Below are positions 62,201-64,000 of a stretch of 64,000 bases of DNA, piece by piece. How positions within the stretch are numbered: the first letter of the stretch is position 1; every line of letters begins with the position of its first letter. The stretch spans positions 5,337,001 to 5,401,000 of the forward strand of contig OX387204.1 in assembly GCA_947561715.1 (NCBI GenBank), read 5' to 3'. The position numbers and the translations under genes were made by a program. Under the pieces are notes generated by a model, which saw nothing but the letters and a program-made list of their open reading frames with translations, was not told the DNA's origin and searched no databases. The stretch comes from Ascidia mentula (Eukaryota; Chordata; Ascidiacea; Phlebobranchia; Ascidiidae).

Positions 62201-63969
62201 ATTTTGGGACCACAAGCCAATATTTCATGTCATGCCATAAATTCCTATGGCGACGTGAGCAACTTTTTCATGTTTGGTAAGCAATCAACTTCATTTGTCC
62301 ACAAGTATCTAATTCAAAAGCAAAATTTTATGTTTAGGTTTGGATTATTTTGATCACAACTATTATTTGTTTTCATCGACTCGAAAAAATTATCAAGATG
62401 GAGAAACTCACTGTCAGAATTATGGTTTAAATTCCCACCTGGCTATTGTTACAAGTCAACAAATTCATAAGTTTGTTCAGCAAAGGGCGAAATTTTATGC
62501 GAGTGCAGGGCACTGGATTGCAGCAGATACATCAGGTATGTGTCTTGTGCCTATTGTCTGATCATCTAGTGTTATGGCTAGTTTAGTAATGTTAAGTAAG
62601 TAATGCTAACTCAAGTGATTTAAGCATAATAAATTCATCAATATTTTTTTTACAATTGCTTTTACAGCATACATAGGAGCAAAAACACAAAATGGGCAAT
62701 TTTTTTGGATCAATGGTACACAGCTGAGTAAGTAGCGAGGTGTTTGCCTCACTACAAAAATAACTCAAATGTATTTAAATTCAATCAAATAGATTCAACC
62801 TTTCAACCTTGGCATGCTGGATCATCAGGGACACATGAGTGTGTTGTTTATTCAAACAATGGAAATGTGAATTCTGAGTTTTTGTGGAAAACATCCAATT
62901 GTAATGAACTTCACTATTTTATTTGTCAGTTTAAAGGTAGGTTTTTGATTTTATGATAAAATAATGAAACTTTTCATTTTTGCTGAACATTCACATTATC
63001 ACAGTTTTTACAACCATTACAATTTGTTGAGTGTTGTTTTTTGTAAATTTAGCCTTGCCAATTACATTTCTTCCATCTGGACCTGTAACATGTGCAACCA
63101 ACCAACTTGCTGTTAGATGGAGAGACATGACTGGTTTCAAAGGAAACCTTACATTTAATCTAAACGTTGTGACAAACACATCTACTGGAATGCAAACAGT
63201 GTATGACAAAACAGAAACAGTGCAATCATCTGTAAATCATGAGTATCAAACATTACTCACAAACCTCAATTTATTGCAAAAATACAAAATACAGGTACAT
63301 TTTGCCAAACAACCATTCGCTATTAAGTAACAGCATTCACTGAAGGTCAAGTTGTTTCCCCAATTGTGGAATTTTCCTGCACCAATGGAAAGTGTCTTGG
63401 AAACTTCAAAGGTTTTTCCTGGTGAAGTCAGCAATACTTTCTTACTAAACAACATAAAAAAATGCAAAATTACTTGGATGTGGCCAAAAAATATACACTT
63501 CATTGAAATAACAGGATTTAAGGTAATACCGCATAAAGAGTTTGCAAATTTCCCTATAGTGCAAACCCAAAAATTTTTAATTGTATTTTGCAGCTGAATA
63601 AAACAAGTACCTTAAATCTGTACACAACTCAATTGGCTTCATGGCAAGAAGTGACCGTGGATGATATCCCAGTCGGCAACATAAGCAACTCAACACATTC
63701 CTATGAGTTTGAAGTATTGCCAAATCGAAAAGTTTCTGCGTCATTGCAAGTTCTGACTTGTTCTGAAACTGGATTGTCTGTTGTAGCTCAGGGCCAGTGT
63801 GTAACACCACCCAGAGGTATAGTTTATTAATAAATTAATATAACAACTGCACCTACACATATGATATTTATGTTCAAACAGAACCGGATGTAATACTTCC
63901 TCCTGCAAAGTTTCCCAACACACTTTCAATAACTATCTTTCCTGCAAGTGAAATGAATGGACCACTCAG
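59245..63969 (+). CDS. Gene F: lectin/Ig/FN3 receptor-type tyrosine phosphatase, 5' part, exon-fusion variant
   Basis: Visible exons: 59245-59305 signal ([15 protein letters not shown]); 60712-61134 lectin 1 (NDPNHEDEKC, WIDFRC); 61199-61489 Ig-like 1; 61578-61910 fused Ig 2; 61968-62276 Ig 3; 62338-62535, 62668-62727, 62793-62936 lectin 2; 63053-63294, 63334-63522, 63594-63816 FN3 pair; 63882-63969 start of membrane-proximal region. The gene runs off the right edge. A deletion has removed the intron 4 acceptor and the first codons of exon 5, and the former donor now reads through in frame ([19 protein letters not shown]), giving one exon. The signal exon and exons 10-13 match gene B, while the rest of the ectodomain is closer to C-E in places, so F is a mosaic. 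A type 1 cytoplasmic half is predicted beyond the window. Confidence 0.82.
59880..60499 (-). mobile_element. Antisense LINE reverse-transcriptase relic, gene F intron 1
   Basis: The best-preserved copy. The minus strand from 60499 reads [20 protein letters not shown] and further on FTVLILADDIIFLW, the RQGDP and (F/Y)xADD catalytic motifs of non-LTR reverse transcriptases. The rest is broken by stops and indels. It lies antisense in intron 1 as in B, C, D and E. Confidence 0.75.
60525..60612. repeat. Poly-T / ATTCCATGAT low-complexity tract
   Basis: Three runs of 8-13 T separated by TTAATATT and ATTCCATGAT, expanded relative to the TATGATTTTTTTT units in D and E. Likely slippage. Confidence 0.7.
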
Positions 63970-64000
63970 GTATTTTCCTTGTGATACTGTAAGTAACTGC

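Noticed and set aside
1..64000. CRISPR array, bacterial operon or prophage features
   Set aside because: Repeats are dispersed paralogues about 12-13 kb apart, genes are intron-rich, and no short evenly spaced direct repeats exist.

Overview
The window is eukaryotic, AT-rich, intron-dense animal DNA. It carries one tandem array of very similar receptor-type protein tyrosine phosphatase (RPTP) genes, all on the + strand. Short introns (often 50-300 nt), symmetric phase-1 ectodomain exons and CD45-like phosphatase motifs fused to C-type lectin domains point to an invertebrate chordate. An ascidian tunicate of the Ciona kind is most likely, but that is inference because no marker gene is present.

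Layout: gene A (33-5888, 3' part only); a collapsed relic of a neighbouring gene end (6679-7323); gene B (8378-19714); gene C (20719-31375); gene D (33038-44450); gene E (46019-57774); gene F (59245 to beyond the right edge). Signal-peptide exons recur about every 12.3-13.2 kb. The exon plan is the same throughout: signal peptide, C-type lectin domain 1 (one exon), an Ig-like domain without cysteines, two Ig domains, C-type lectin domain 2 (three exons), FN3 domains, a membrane-proximal region, one transmembrane helix, a tyrosine-motif juxtamembrane region, phosphatase D1, then a degenerate D2 ending in an ITIM-like tyrosine motif. B and E read as complete genes of 33 exons (about 1607 and 1615 residues).

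Two subtypes alternate. Type 1 has a cytoplasmic region as in A and B; F has B-like 5' and FN3 exons. Type 2 is C, D and E. Several copies carry lesions in D1: C has WPD changed to WPN plus a destroyed splice donor, and D has a one-base deletion that shifts frame. F has lost an intron by a deletion that leaves an open in-frame fusion. Every readable D2 lacks the catalytic arginine (HCxDGAGLSG). The array therefore looks like a fast-evolving family of surface lectin/Ig receptors in which catalysis is kept in some members and lost in others. A recognition role (immune, allogeneic or gamete) is plausible but inferred.

The spacers and introns hold mobile DNA that dates the duplications. Intron 1 of every complete copy and of F holds an antisense LINE relic. 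There is a 398-bp element with a TA duplication and a clean empty site in the paralogue, a tRNA-derived SINE pair in gene A, and two 215-bp insertions with 14-bp target duplications. Each of those two insertions contains a complete, canonical hammerhead ribozyme fold on the minus strand. The ribozyme and the lectin-RPTP array are the two most notable systems here.
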